Shown here: positions 11,256-24,300 of the stretch, piece by piece
Position numbering within the stretch: the first letter of the stretch is position 1
Layout: each line of letters begins with the position of its first letter
Source of the DNA: Moringa oleifera
Taxonomy: Eukaryota; Streptophyta; Magnoliopsida; Brassicales; Moringaceae
Direction of reading: 5' to 3'
Length of the DNA stretch: 64,000 nt
Assembly (NCBI GenBank): GCA_021397835.1
Contig: JAJFZO010000272.1
Coordinates: 186,001-250,000, forward strand
The notes under the pieces: model-generated
Told to the model about the DNA's origin: nothing
Seen by the model: the letters and a program-made list of their open reading frames with translations, nothing else
Database searches by the model: none
Translations under genes and position numbers: made by a program

Positions 11256-12449
11256 TTTGTTTTTTAATTTATTTATTTTAATTAAATTATTTGATCATTA
11301 TATGTATTAATTAAAATTTGAATTAATAAGTAATTACTTATCAACACATATATTGTAATTTAGATTAATAATTATAATTTATATTAACAAGCAAGTATTT
11401 ATTAATTGATACCTAATCATACATATTTTTCACTAAACAATGCAATTAGAAACAAGTAATTGTTTCAAAATTGATAGCTAATCATAGTTATATGTACCAA
11501 TGTTTCAATCCTAAATTATTTATAACTTTCAAGTTGTTTAATTACAACTCATGGCTCATCCTTATAATTAGTACTTATATTTATTGGACAAATTAATATA
11601 TTATATATTTTACAATGTATTATAATTAGTATATTGTAGTTCACTACATGATATCTAATATATTATGAAAATACAAGATAATAAAATTTATGGTTTTACA
11701 TTGGGTTATATGTACTAATCATGATGTATATATATATATATCATGAGATTTTCTTGTATATATTACTATATATTATAATATATTATAATCTACAAGTGTT
11801 TAAATTAATTTATTAAATGTATTACTATATTTTATAATACATTAAAAAATATAGGACATGATATATTTTTAATAATAAATTAAATTAAATTGTTAAAAAA
11901 TATTATGTATTATATACTTAAAAGTTATAATATTATATATTATAACTTCAAGTTTGCTTTTTTGCATTTTAAGTATAAGACCTTGACCATTGAAACAAAC
12001 AACCAAATGTAGTATTCTTTTCAAATGCAAATTAGATTATTATTTATTTTTTAGAAAATATAATTATTAATTCAAGTAGTTGAATTTTATTTTTATTGGC
12101 AATAATTAATATATTATCAAATTGAAAATAAATTTTGTATATATATTAAATTTGTGATTACAACAAAAATATATAAAACAACACTTAATTATACGTACGA
12201 TAAACAATTAACTAAGTTTGTCAAAAATTTAAAAAATATTTGATTACTCATCTTTTTTTAATTATAAAAATAATATAATTAAATAATTATGCTTAAAAAT
12301 TAAATTATGATAAATAAATAATATAAATAATGCTACATTATTTTAAAAAAATCTACCTTCTCAGATATTATCAAAATATATTAAAAATATATTTAATAAA
12401 ATTTTAAAAAATTAATTATAAATTTTAATTAAATCAAATAATTCTTACA
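11256..12449. other. AT-rich DNA, no gene seen
   Basis: Very AT-rich stretch with short inverted AT motifs and a (TA)n run at about 11726-11741. No protein, RNA or recognisable element apart from its place inside the CACTA leader. Confidence 0.6.
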
Positions 12450-13262
12450 AAAAATTCCGTGGTAAATAACAAAATTGTCACGAATAATATTCATGATAAA
12501 TTATTATAAACGATTATTATAAATTATTTTTATGTTAATTATTTGAATATTTAAATATTATATCAAGTATTAAGAAGTTTTTTTTCAAAATTTTCACGGA
12601 AAAAACCATGGCAAACACTCTAAAAATATTGCAACGAAATACTACCGTGGCAATTGATTAAAACAACAAAAAATTATTTGAATATATTAAATTAGAAAAT
12701 TATTTTAACAAAATTGACATTAAAATTTTCATGGCAAATGATGTACACATTGTCACGGTTTATTCCATGGTAATATTATTGCTTAAAATAATTTAAAAAT
12801 TGAATTATATATTTTTTCAATGGAGTGCCACGGTTTTGTCTTCCGTGACAAAGTTAACAATTAATTCCCACGATAATATACCATGAGAATTACATTATAA
12901 ATTTTATTTAATTAAATTTCAAAATTTAAGTATATAGTTAAAACAATTACCATGGTAATATTCATGGCAATTAAATTAAATATTTTTTTAATAATTAATA
13001 AAATTATATAAAAATTACCACAGTAGCTTTTCGTTGGAAATTCTTTAACATTAAAAAACAAAAATATAAATGAATATTTTTTATCAAATTTCTTACGGAT
13101 TTTATTACCATAATATTCGTATGAAATAATATGTTAGAAATTTTGATCAAATTTCCATTGGAATAATAATTTCTCATTATATAACTTCTCCATATCAATT
13201 TCCGTAATAGATTTCAAAAATTCGCACGGTTTTTGTTTTCGTGGGAATTTTTCTTAAGAATT
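12450..13262 (-). repeat. CACTA subterminal repeat region
   Basis: Many short, often inverted motifs in both orientations: CCGTGGTAA (about 12460), CACGGAAAA and CCATGGCAA (about 12596-12614), CCGTGGCAA (about 12645), TCACGGTTTATTCCATGG (about 12754), GCCACGG and CCGTGAC (about 12828-12850), CCATGGTAAT (about 12951), CGCACGG and CGTGGGAA (about 13222-13245). Arrays of short motifs next to the ends are the binding region for the transposon's own proteins in En/Spm-type elements. The exact repeat unit is degenerate here. Confidence 0.75.
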
Positions 13263-13263
13263 T

Positions 13264-13281
13264 GGCTGTTTTTTTGTAGTG
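13264..13281 (-). mobile_element. CACTA terminal sequence, 5' end of the element
   Basis: On the minus strand the sequence reads CACTACAAAAAAACAGCC, the terminal-inverted-repeat form of plant CACTA elements, next to the subterminal motifs and in the orientation expected from the genes. The satellite-like array starts at the next base. The three bases outside (TAG, 13282-13284) are the candidate target-site duplication; the partner copy is outside the window. Confidence 0.85.
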
Positions 13282-14815
13282 TAGGCACTACCCACAACAA
13301 TTGCTGCGTAGTCCTTGGGTTTCACTATTGCTAATCTAGAGCGTGCTTGCACCAGCAACAGCCCTGCAATAGTCATTGTGCTCTCCTAACACCAACTACT
13401 ACTACAAGGCCATCGTTGGGCTTTCGTAATGCTGGCCTTCACATTTACCAATGCGAGCGATTGCCGTTTGGTCATCACTAATCTCCCCCAATACTAGTGC
13501 TATCGCCTACAAATCGCTAGCAACTGCTTAGTAGCTGTCATTGGACTCACCAAACACTAGTGACTGTCATGGGGTCATCACTAGGCTCCCTCAATGCTTG
13601 TACTTATCTACTGACTCTAGGAACTACACCATGACATTAGCTAGGTGGTCTATTGTTCCTCTAGTGCTGGTACTAAAGATTGCCAATACAAGCAACTGCC
13701 TCGTTGCTATAACTTAGCGGTTGTTGGGTTCCTCAAAGCTGGCGATAGCTTCTTCCTGCACCATTGACTTCCCCACAGTAGTTGTTGGGCTCCCTCAATG
13801 CTAACTACTACTACTAAGCTGTCGTTAGGGTTCTCTAATGCTTAGCCTCGCGTTTACCTACGTCAGCAACTACCATTGGGCTAAGCTCAAGAAACCCAAC
13901 GCAGATGTCTGTTAGCGCCAACGACTATCACTAGGTGGTCGTTGAGCTCCCCCATTGCTAGTGCTATCTTTTATCAGCATTAATGATTGTCCAGCAGTAC
14001 TCATTATACTCCCCCAATGCTAATGACTATCATAAAGTCGTCGTTGTGCTATCTCGATGCTAGCATTAGCATTTACCAACACCAACAACTATCGTGGGGT
14101 GATAATAGAGCAGTTCCTAGGTTCTCGTGATGTTAGCGCTGGCGTTTGCCAACACCAACAACTACCATGCAGCAGAGGTAGGGTAGTCGTTGGTTTCCCC
14201 AAAAACTAACTCTAGTGTCTACCAACACCAATGACTTTTCCTGTACCTATTGGGCTCCCCTAGTGCTTGCCCTCACATCTGCCTATGCCAATGACATTTG
14301 CCATGCCATCACTGAGAGAACCTAGCGCAGATGTTTGTTAGTGTCAATAGCGTCATTAGGTCATCGTCCTTAGTGTTGGCGCTAGCTTCTACTAGCGTTA
14401 GCGACTACACGACAACAATCGTTAGGCTCTCCCAACGCTAGTAACTATGATGGGGTCATTGCTGCACTGCCTTAGTGTTAGCACTAGCTTCTATTGACAC
14501 CAGTAATGGCCTTACAACAATATAGGGGCAGTTCTGGGGTTCGTTTAGTGTTGGCACCAACGTCTGCCAACACATATAACTGCCTTGCAATAATAGCTAG
14601 GCAATCGTTGTGTTCTTCATAATAGTTGTTAGGCTCCCCTAGTGCCAACTACTACAGCAAGGTCGTTCTTGGGCTCCTTTAGTGCTTGCCTTTGTGTCTA
14701 CCTACGCTAGCAACAATCGTTGGGCCATCACTAAGGGAACCCAGTGCAAATGTCTGCTAGCGCGAGTGACTACCGCTAGGTCATCTCTGAGCTCCCCTAA
14801 TGTTTTACAGTAGCC
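13282..14815. repeat. Satellite-like array, family A, left block
   Basis: Degenerate repeats of a roughly 55-65 bp motif. A typical copy holds GGGCTCCCC, then AGTGCTAGCACTAGC, then TCTACCAACACCAACGACTG. Longer periodicity is marked by the anchor (A)CCCA-GCAGATGTCTG near 13897, 14325 and 14740, spaced about 420 bp. No gene is visible: frames are short, on both strands and often interrupted. The composition changes abruptly at the transposon end. Confidence 0.85.
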
Positions 14816-17800
14816 TTAAATATCGACTATCATAATCGTTGAACACATTATGGTGGGACAATAATGAGGGTTCGCGCGAGTGAGGCACCCTTGGCTATGC
14901 TTGTGCTCACATTGCGGCTGCAAGCTATGTCTTCCACTAATACCATGCTTATTTGGAGTAGTCGTGCCTTTCCTCCTGTGCCCATCATCCTGGCGATGCG
15001 GCACTTTTGGCATGCTTGTCGAGCACACTATCAAGGGATAACGACGAGGGTCTAGTTAGCATTGGGTACCCTTAGCATGGTTAACTCGCCCCTTATAGCT
15101 GCACATTAGGCCTTTCACCCGTGTCGTGCTTGTTAAGGGTAACCATGGCTATTTACCTGAGCACATGGTTCGAGCAACACAACTGTCTTTGCACACTGTC
15201 GAGGGACAGTGACAAGGGTCTCAATTGAATGGAACGCCTTTGGTATGGCTAGCGAAACCTTTATTGTCGTACATTAGGATTTCTACCCATGCTTGGGCTG
15301 CTAATGGCAGTCATGGCTTTCCATTCATGCCAACAGTCTGGGTGACATGACTCTCCTAGTACAATCACTGCGCATATTATCGAGGGTAGCAACGAGGGTT
15401 TCGTTCACGTTAGTGCCCTTGGCCGTGCTGGCACATCCTTTTCGGTTGAACACTAGTTCTTCCACCCATGTTGAACTTGTTGGGGGCAACTATGGCTTGC
15501 CTACCGCACCTATGGTCTGATCAATGCGACTCTTCTAGTACACTCACTAGGCATATTATCGAGGGACAGTGATGAGGGTCTCACTTAGGTAGGGCACCCT
15601 TAGCTGTGTTGGCTCTCTCGTTACCGTAGTAACTTAGGTCTTTCACTAATACCATGCCTATTAGGGGTAGTCGTGGCTTTCCTCCTGTGCCTATCATCCA
15701 TGCGATGCGATTCTCTCAGCCAACTTATTAGGCACACTATCCAGGACAATGAGGGTCTAACTAGTGTTAGGCACATTTGGCATTGCTGACACAACCTTTG
15801 CAGTAATGCCTGGGACCTTTCATCCATCTCATGCTTGCTGGGGGCAATTGTGGCTTGCCATTCATGCACATGGTCTGAGCGAAATGGCTCTCATGGCTCG
15901 TTCACTGGGCATTCAATCTAGGGACAATGGCAAGGGATTGGCTAGCATGGGGCACCCTTGGCCTGGCTGGCACACCTATTGCAGCCCCACTCAAGGCCTT
16001 CTACCCATGCTGTGTTAGCTAAGGGTAGTCCTGGCTTGCCTTCCATGCCAACAATCTGGGCGATGTAGCTCTCGTGGAATGCTTATAGGGGGTGCCATTG
16101 GCCTTGCATGCATGCCCTTTGTGGTCACACGTTAGGCCATCTGCCCATGGTCTTGCCAACGCGACTTTCCTTGCACACTTCCAGGGCACACTATCAAGGG
16201 ACAATGATGAGGGTCTTGCTAGAGTGAGGCACCCTTGACCTTGTTGGCGCTCCTTATGCTGCCACACGCTCGACCTTTCATGCCTTTAGTTTAAACGACG
16301 CGTCTCTCCTGGCACGCATGTGAGTATATTATTAAAAGATAGCAATAGGAGTCAGGCTCTCGTAGGGCGCCATTAGCATGGCTAGTGTGCCCTTTGCGCC
16401 ATTAGCATGGCTACTGTGCCCTTTGCGGTCGTCTGTTGGGCCTTCACCCATGTCGTGCCTTCATGGGGCAGTCATGACTTAACTCCTAGGCCAAAGGCTA
16501 GATTAACGTGGCTCTCTTATCACTTTCACTAGGCAAACTATTAAGGGACAGTGACGAGGGTCTGCCTCACGTATGGTGCCCTTGGCATGGCTAGCGTGCC
16601 CATTGTTGTCGCACGCTGGGCCTTTCACCCATGTCATGCATACTGGTAGAAGCCATGGTGTGCCTTTTGTACCCTCGATCTAAGTGATGCGACTCTCCTG
16701 GCATGCTCACTATGCACACTATCGAGAATAACAATGAGGGTCTCACTCGCATGAGGTGCGCTTTACCATGGTTTTCCTTTTATCCATTCTTGCCTACTAG
16801 TGGCAGCCATGGTTTTTCTCTCATGCCTATGTTTTGGGCGATGCGACTTTTCTGGCACCCTTATTAGGCACAAGGGATAGTGACGAGGGTAAAGCACGCA
16901 TGGTGCTCCTTTGGCATAGCTGGCATGCCCTTTGTGACCACATGCTAAGCCTTCTGCCATGGCCATGCCTACCTGCGACAATAGTGGCTTTGCTCCCGTG
17001 CCCATTTTGGGAGACGTGGCTCTCTCGGCATGCTCGTTAAAGTGCCTTTAGCATGGCTGGTCATCCTTTCAAAGTTACATACTAGACCCTCTACCCACGC
17101 CATGCCTACTAGGGCAACCATGGCATGCCTCTTGTCCCATGGTTTGTGTGAAGTAGCTCTCTTGGCATGCTTGTTGGAAACACTATCGAGGGACAAATAT
17201 AATGGTTTGGCTCACATGAGGTGCCTTTGGCTTGGTCAACATGCCTTTTATTGCCTAGGCAATGCAGGTCTCCTAGCACGCTCGTTGGACATACAATTGA
17301 GAGACAATGATGAGGATCTAGCTCGTGTTGGATGTTCTTTGTTATGCTAATGCACCTTTTACAACTGCATACGGGGCCATTTGCCAATGCCGTGCTTGTA
17401 GGGGGTAGTCGCTCGAGCAACGTGACTCTCTTGGCATGCTTGCTGGGTAAACTATAAATGCACTACGATGAGCGTTTGATGAACATAGAGCATTATTTAT
17501 GATTACGCGCTGAGCCATCTACCAGTGTTATGCTTGCACGGGGTAGACATGGCTTCCTTCTTGTGCCCATAGTTCAACAAATACTAGTCTTTTTGCACAC
17601 TCGGTACGCACACTATCAAGGCACAACAATAAGGGTCTAGCTCATGTGGGGCACCATTAGCAAGGTTGGCTCGCACTTTATGACTGCACGCTAAGCCTTT
17701 AATCGATGTTGCACTTGCTAGGGTTGACGTAGCTTCCCACGTGTGCCCATCCTTTGAGAGACATGGCTTACTGGGCACCCTTGGCTATGTAGGCGCGCCC

Positions 17801-17990
17801 CTTACCGCCTCGCATTGGACCTTCTACCCATGCCATGCCATGCCTGCTAGGGGCAGTCATGGCTTACCTCCTAAGCCAATGGTTTGGGTGACTCGACTCT
17901 TTTAGCTTGCTTGTTGGTCACCCAATCATAGCGATTAGTGTCTTGCTCACGTGGGGCACCCTTAGTAGTCGCACGTTGGGCCTTGCACTT
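14816..17990. repeat. Satellite-like array, family B, unit about 180 bp
   Basis: A different repeat from family A. About 17 copies are marked by GAGGGACAGTGACGAGGGTC or variants, near 14851, 15037, 15192, 15376, 15561, 15741, 15912, 16196, 16335, 16545, 16725, 16873, 17185, 17295, 17455, 17615 and 17930. Other landmarks in each unit are GTGAGGCACCCTTGGC, CCTTTCACCCATGCC, GGGGCAGTCATGGCTTGCC and ATGCGACTCTCCTGGCACGC. Frames up to about 106 residues occur on both strands but recur only as pieces of the unit, with no recognisable protein. Family A flanks it on both sides. Confidence 0.82.
16367..16424. repeat. 29-bp tandem duplication inside family B
   Basis: Two head-to-tail copies, 16367-16395 and 16396-16424, each starting GCGCCATTAGCATGGCTA and differing by one base. 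A young local duplication within an older repeat. Confidence 0.9.
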
Positions 17991-20900
17991 CCATCTTCCT
18001 ATGTTAATGACTTTCTTTGGGCCAATGCTGGGGCAACCTAGTAAAGATGTCTGCTAACACCAACGACTGTCGAGAAGCAATCATAAGGCTCTCCCAATGC
18101 TTGCGACTATCATTGGATCGTCACTGGGCTGCCCCGGTGTTAGAACTAACATTTATCAGCACTAGTAGTTGCCCCTCAACAATAGCGGGGCAATCTCAGG
18201 GCTCCCCTAATGTTGGCCCCGACGTTTACCAACATCGACAACTGCATTGCAGTAGTAGCTAGGAAGTTGATGATTCCCCTAAAATTTAGTTGTCATTGAG
18301 CTCTATTAATGCTAGTGCTAGCATTTACCAACGTCAAACAATTACCTAACAATAATCGTTAGGCTCACTTAATATGAGTGACTATCATGAGGCCATTACA
18401 TGGCACCCTCGGTGCTATCACTAGCATTTGCCAACACTAGTAACTACCTTGCAGTAATAGTTAGGCAATCGTTGGGCTCCCGCATACTTAGTGCTAGCAT
18501 CTACCAATATTTAGGGCTTTCACTCAATAATTGTTGGGCTTTCCTAATGCCAACTATTATTGCAAAGCTGTCGTGAACCCCTTAAGTGTTTGCCCTCAAG
18601 TTTGCCAGTACTAGCGAGTGCCGTTGCACTCTCCTAATGGTAGCGACTATCATAAGGTCATTGGTGGGCTATCAATGCTAGCACTAACTTCTACCGACAC
18701 AATCCACTGCCTGCAATAATAGCTAGGTAGTCTCTGATTCCCCTAATGTTGGCGCCGCTTGGCTCTTTTAGTGCTTGAATTAGTGTTTATCGATGCTAAC
18801 CACTGCCTTGTAGCACCAATTGGGCAGTCCTTAGGTTCCATTAATGCTGGCACTAGCATTTGTCGAGTCTACCAATTACCCTGTAATAATTGCTAGGCAA
18901 TCATTTGGTTCCCCCAAAGCTAGCACTAGTGACTACAAGCACCAACAACTTCCTCGCTGTAGTCATTAGGCTCTCCTAATACCCACAACACCTACTAGGC
19001 AGTTATTAGGCTCCTTTAATGCCTGCCCTTGCATCTGCTTATGTTAGTAACTATTGCAAGGCCTTTGCTGGGCAAACCCAGTGCAGATGTTTTTTTAATG
19101 CCAGCAATTGCCATTGGATCATCATTAAGTTGCCCTAGTGCTGCTGCTGGCATTTACAAGCGTCTACAATTGCTTAGCAGTAGTTGTTTGGCTCTCCCAA
19201 CTCCAAAGACTATCATGGTGTTGTCATTACGTTACCCTCATTCTAGCATTACGATTTATCAACACCAATAGTGGTCTCACACAAATAATTGAACAGTCCT
19301 TGGGTTCCTTAATGCTAGTATGGGTGTTTTGTTAACACAGTAATTGCCCGTAGTGCTAGTTGGGTAGTCTTTGGGCTTTCTTAGTGCCAACTACTGTTAG
19401 GCCATTATCAAGCTCGTCAAGTGCTTCTACTTGCATTTATCTGCGTTAGCGACTATCATTGGCCCATCACTGTGGGAACCCAATGCAAATGTCTACCAAT
19501 GCATGTGGCTATCACTAAATAATTGCTGAGCTCCCCTAGTGCTAGCACTAGCTTTCAACAGCGCTAACAACTTCACAGTAGTAGTCATTGGGCTCTCCCA
19601 ACACCATCGACTGTCGTGTGGACATTTACTAGTGCTAGTACTAGCGTCTATCGACACCTATAACTACCTCGCATCAATAGCTAGGCAATCTCTCATTCCT
19701 TTAGTGCTAGCATCGACGTCTTGTAACACCGACAACTGCACTTTTGGCAAATTATTGATTCCTCTAAAATTAGTTTATCGTCAAGCTCCCTGAGTGCTGG
19801 CTCTAGCATCTACCATTGTCAACGACTACTCAACAACTTTTCTTAGGCCCTCCTCACACCAACAAGTGTCATGGGGACATCACAAGACTCCCTAGATGCT
19901 AGCATTAGCATCTACCAACTCTAGTAACTGTCCTATAGTAATAGTTGGGAAGTCCCTAGCTTTCATTAGTGTTGACACTACCATCTGTTAACACTAGCTA
20001 TTGCGCTGCAGCCATAGTTGAGCAGTCGTTAGGTTCTTTTAAACGTGATGCGAGCATTTATAAGCACCAACAACTTCCCCACAATAGTCATTGGCTCTCA
20101 TAAAGTTAACCACAATTGCTAGGCCATCATTAGGCTCTTTTAGTGCTTGCCTTTATGTCTGCTTGTACCAATGACTGTAGTTGGGCTGTTAGTTATGCAA
20201 CCCAATGTAGACATTTGTTAGTGCTAATAACTGCCTAGCAGTAGTCATTGGGCTCTCCCAACTCCAGCGACAATCGTGGAGTCATCGCTAGGCTCCCCTA
20301 TTGCTAGTAGTAGTATCTATCGACACGAGCAACTGCCATGTAACAATAGTTGGGCAGTCCCAAGGTTTTACTAGTGCTAGGGCTAGTGTTTTCCAGCACC
20401 AACCATTGTTTCGTAGCAATAGCTAGGTAGTCATTGGGTTCCTTAAAAACAATAGTCATTAGTCTTTCCCTATGCTAGTGACTATCATAAGGCCATCAAT
20501 AGGCTCGCGTGGTGCTAGTACCAGTGTCTACTGACACCAAAAATTTTATTATAGCAATAACTTGGTTGTCCTTGGGTTCCTTAGTGTTGGCATTAGTGTT
20601 CGAAAATTTTAGCAACTGCCTAGGAGCAGTAGCTAGGCAATCATTAGGTTCCCCTAAAGCTAAGGCGAGTGTCAGCCAACACCAGCGTTAATAACTGCCG
20701 AGCTACAATCCTTAGGCTCTATTGACGCTAGTAAGCATCATTAGGCCACCTCTAAGCTCCGTCAGTGCTAGTGCCAACATATATTGATACTAATAATTAC
20801 TCCATAGGAATAACTAGGTTGTCCTTAGATTCTTTTATGATGGCACTAGCGTCTGGCAACTCCAACAATTGCTTTGCAACAATAGCTAGGCAATCATTGG

Positions 20901-21380
20901 GTTCCCTCAAATCTGGCACCAGTACCTACCGGCACTAGTATCTACCAGCACCAACGATTGCCCTGCAAAAGTTGTTGGGCTTTCCCAGTGTTGACCACAG
21001 TTATTAGGCCATCGTGGAGCCCCTCTAATGTTTGCCCTCATGTCTACCTGCGGCAATAACTACCATTGGACCATCGCTGTGGTACCTAGTGTAGGTGTTT
21101 TTTAGTGCCAACGACAGCTACTAGATTTTCCTAAGCTCTCCCAGTGCTGACCCTAGCATCTACTAGTGTCAACGACTATCTAGTAGTAATCGTTGGCCTC
21201 TTTTAGCAGCAGCTACTATCATGGGGTCTTTGTTAGGCTCCCTTAGTGCTAGTAAGTGCCCTATAGCAATAACTAGGCTGTCCCTGGGTTTCATTAGTGT
21301 TAGTGTCAATGTTTGCCAATACCTATAACTACCTTCATAGTAATAGCTAGGCAGTCATTGGGTTTCTCCAAAGCTGGCGC
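17991..21380. repeat. Family A array, irregular block without clear higher order
   Basis: Family A motifs resume at about 17990 and are strongly diverged. The anchor before GATGTCT recurs near 18030, 19076, 19476, 20197 and 21088, i.e. at about 400-450 bp or multiples of it. This block looks older or less homogenised than the DNA to its right and has no regular 1.7-kb period I could follow. No gene seen. Confidence 0.75.
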
Positions 21381-24300
21381 GAGTGTCTGCCAGTACCAAT
21401 GACTTCTCCGTAGCAGTGATTGGGCTCTCTCAATGCCAAACATTATTGCTAGTGCATCGTTGGGTTCCTCTTGTGTTTGCATTCATGTCTACCTATGCTA
21501 GTGACTACAGTGGGCCACCACTAGAGGAACCTAGCATAGATCTTTATCAGCGCCAACGATTATCGCTGGGTCATCACTAAGCTCACCTAGTGTCGACGCT
21601 AGCCTCTACCAATGCTAATTGCCACTGAATAATAGTCATTGGGCTCTTCTAATGCCAGCAACTATCATGTAGTCATCACTAAGCTCCATCGATGCTAGCA
21701 TTAGCGTTCATCAACACAAGCATCTCTCAGTAGCAATAGTTGAGAAGTCTCTTAGTTCGCTTGGTGTTGGTGTTGGTATCGGCATCTGCCAACATCAACA
21801 ATTGCCCTGTAATAATAGCTAAGTAGTGGTTGGTTCCCGCAAAGCTGGTGCAAGCATTTGCTAGTACTGATAACTTTCGCATAGTAGTCGTTAAGCTTTC
21901 TTAACACTAACAACTATCATGCGATCATCGCTAATCTCCCCTGATGCTAGCACTAGCGTCTATTGACACTAGTAACTACGTGCAGCAATAATAGAAATGT
22001 CTTTTGGTTCACTTCGTGCTAGTGTCAGCATCAATCAACATTAACTATTGCCCTGTAATAGTAATTGGACAGTCGTTGGGTTCCCTCAAAGCAAGAGCGA
22101 GCGTCTTTCAATAATAGCAAATTCCCTGCTATCATCATTGGGTTCTCCCAATGCCAACAAGAGCTCCTAGGCCGTCATTGGGCTAGTTTAATTCTTATCC
22201 CCATGTCAATCTATGTGCCATTCGGCCATCGTTGGTGCAACCCAGTGCATATGTTTGGTAGCTTTAGTGACTAACACTGAGACATCGCTAAGCTCCCCTT
22301 GTGCTAGCATTGGCATTTACGAGCATCAACAACTGCCTAATAGCAGTCATTGGGCTCTATCAGCACGAACGACTATCATTAGGTCATTGCTAGGTTGCCC
22401 TGGTGCCAGTACTAACATCCATCGATGCTAATAACTTCCCCGCAATAATGGTTGGGCAGTCCTTAAGTTCTTCTTATGCAGTTGTCATCATCTGCCAATA
22501 CTAATAACTACCCCGCAATAATAACTTGGCAGTCGCTAGGTTCCTTGAAAGTTGGCATAAATGTCTACTAGCACTAGTGATATCTGTGCATAAGTTTTTA
22601 GGCTCTCTGAATGCCCAGTACCACTGTTACATCGTCATTCGACTATTTCTGTGGTTGCCTTCAAGTCTACATGTGCCAGCAATTGCTATTAGGCTAACGC
22701 TAAGAAAACGCAACGCTAATGTCTGCTAAGGCCCGCGACTACCGCTTGGTCATTGCTGAATTGCTCTAGTACTGACACTGCGATCTACTAGTGTCTACGA
22801 TTGCGCGACAATAGTTATTGGGCTATCCTAAATCTAGTGACTATCGAAGGGTCGTCGCTGGGCTCCCCTGGTGCCGACACTAGCATTTCCTAACACCGTC
22901 TTTTGCCAACACTTGTAACTATCCCATAACAAAAGTTGGACAATCATTGGGCTCTTTTAATGCTTGTCTTCACATCTACCTATGCTAGTGACTGCCTCGC
23001 TATAGTCGTTGGGCTCTCCCAACGCTAACGATGGTCATAGGGTGATCGTTGGGCTCTTTTGGTGCTAGTACTAGCATTTAAAGGCAATGGCAATTACCTT
23101 GTAGAAATGACATGGTTGTCCTTAGGTTCCTTTAGTATCGGTGCACATGTTTGCCAACACTAATACTACCGAGCACTAGTACCAAGGAAGCCGTTGGGTC
23201 CCTTCAAAGTTGGCATGAGGGTTTACTAGCACCAACGACTTCTTCACAACAATCGTTGGGCTCTTCCAATGCCAATCACTATTAATAGGGCGTCGTTAAG
23301 CTCCACTAATGCTTGCTGTCATGGCTACTTATGCCATCGACAACCATTAGGCCATCATTGGGGGAATCCAGCACAGATCTCTATCAATACAAGCAGCTGT
23401 TGCTGGGTCATTGCATAGCTCCCCTAGTGCTGTTACTGGCCTTTACTAGTGCTGACGACTACCCAAACATCAGTCGTTGGGCCTTTCCAACACGAGCAAC
23501 TGTCATGCAATCATCGCTAGGGTAGCCCAGTACTGGCATTGGCGTCAATCGACATGAGCTACTGTCTTCAAAAAGAGCTGAGAAGTCTCTTGGTTCTCCT
23601 CATGCTGACATTGGTGTCTTTCAACACCAATAACTGCCTTGCAGTAGTAGCTGAGTAATCGTTAGTTCCCCCAAAGCTGGAGCAAGCATCTCCTAGCACC
23701 AACAACTTTCCTGCAGTAGTTATTGGGCTTCTCCAATACCAATAACAATGATACGATCATCGTTTGTCTCCCCCAATGCTGGCATTGGCATCTATCGATA
23801 CGAGCAACTACCCGCAGCAATAGTAAGGAAGTTTTTTGGTTCACTTAGTGTTGGCATTGGTATATGCCAATACCAATGACTACCCCACAATAGTGGTTGG
23901 GTAATCATTGAGTTTCGCAAAAACAAGTGTGAGCATCTGCATGCCCTAACGACTTTTTGACAGTCGTCGTTAGGTTCTCCTGATGCCAATAATGACTGCC
24001 ATTAGGTAATCATTGGGGTAACCCAGCGTAGATATTTGACAGCTTTAATGACTATTATTGGGTCTTCGTTGAGTTTCATTTATGCTAGCACTTGGCATCT
24101 ACCAGTATCAATGACTACCCAACAGCAGTCATTGGGCTCTACCAACATGAGCAACTATCATTGGGTCATCATTAAGTTGTCCCAATCCTAGTACTAGCAT
24201 TTATAGATGCTAATAATAACCCCGTAATAATAGTTGGGCAGTCCTTGGGTTCTTCCTATGCTGGTGTCAACGTCTACCAACACTAATAACTACACCGTAA

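Larger units (their letters stand above)
9100..11256. other. Less AT-rich island inside the CACTA leader, possibly captured host DNA
   Basis: This stretch is visibly richer in G and C than the DNA on either side and has its own architecture: a 57-codon open frame on the plus strand (9157-9330), a minisatellite (9448-9862), a 375-bp direct duplication (9921-10673), and on the minus strand a promoter-like edge with a TATA box and a large palindrome. CACTA elements are known to pick up host gene pieces between terminus and transposase. That this is such a capture is inference; I recognise no protein in it, and a nested insertion is an alternative. Confidence 0.45.
1..13281 (-). mobile_element. 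CACTA (En/Spm) DNA transposon, partial, degenerate
   Basis: A class II cut-and-paste element read on the minus strand. Seen: a CACTA-type terminus at 13264-13281, subterminal motifs at about 12450-13262, a TNP2-type transposase gene (2898-6515), then a second gene with the plant En/Spm transposase domain (about 300-2806). This gene order and the intron pattern are those of plant CACTA elements. The opposite terminus is not in the window: no CACTACAAAAA motif occurs on the plus strand near base 1. Both genes carry stop codons, so this copy is not autonomous as it stands. The spacing between terminus and transposase (about 6.8 kb) seems long and includes a possibly captured segment. Certain on family, less so that everything from 6516 to 13281 belongs to one insertion. 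Confidence 0.9.

Noticed and set aside
11726..11741. (TA)n run as a regulatory site
   Set aside because: It is a simple microsatellite in AT-rich DNA with no gene next to it.
13286..13291. CACTAC just outside the transposon, as a second CACTA terminus
   Set aside because: It is only six bases, followed by ordinary array sequence (CCACAACAATTGC) instead of the A-rich terminal repeat. It is probably chance, though it forms a small inverted repeat with the true end.
17030..17420. Overlapping frames of about 103-106 codons on both strands in family B
   Set aside because: Both strands are open over the same repeat, and the peptides are rich in Cys, His and Trp without any recognisable motif. They are by-products of the 180-bp unit.
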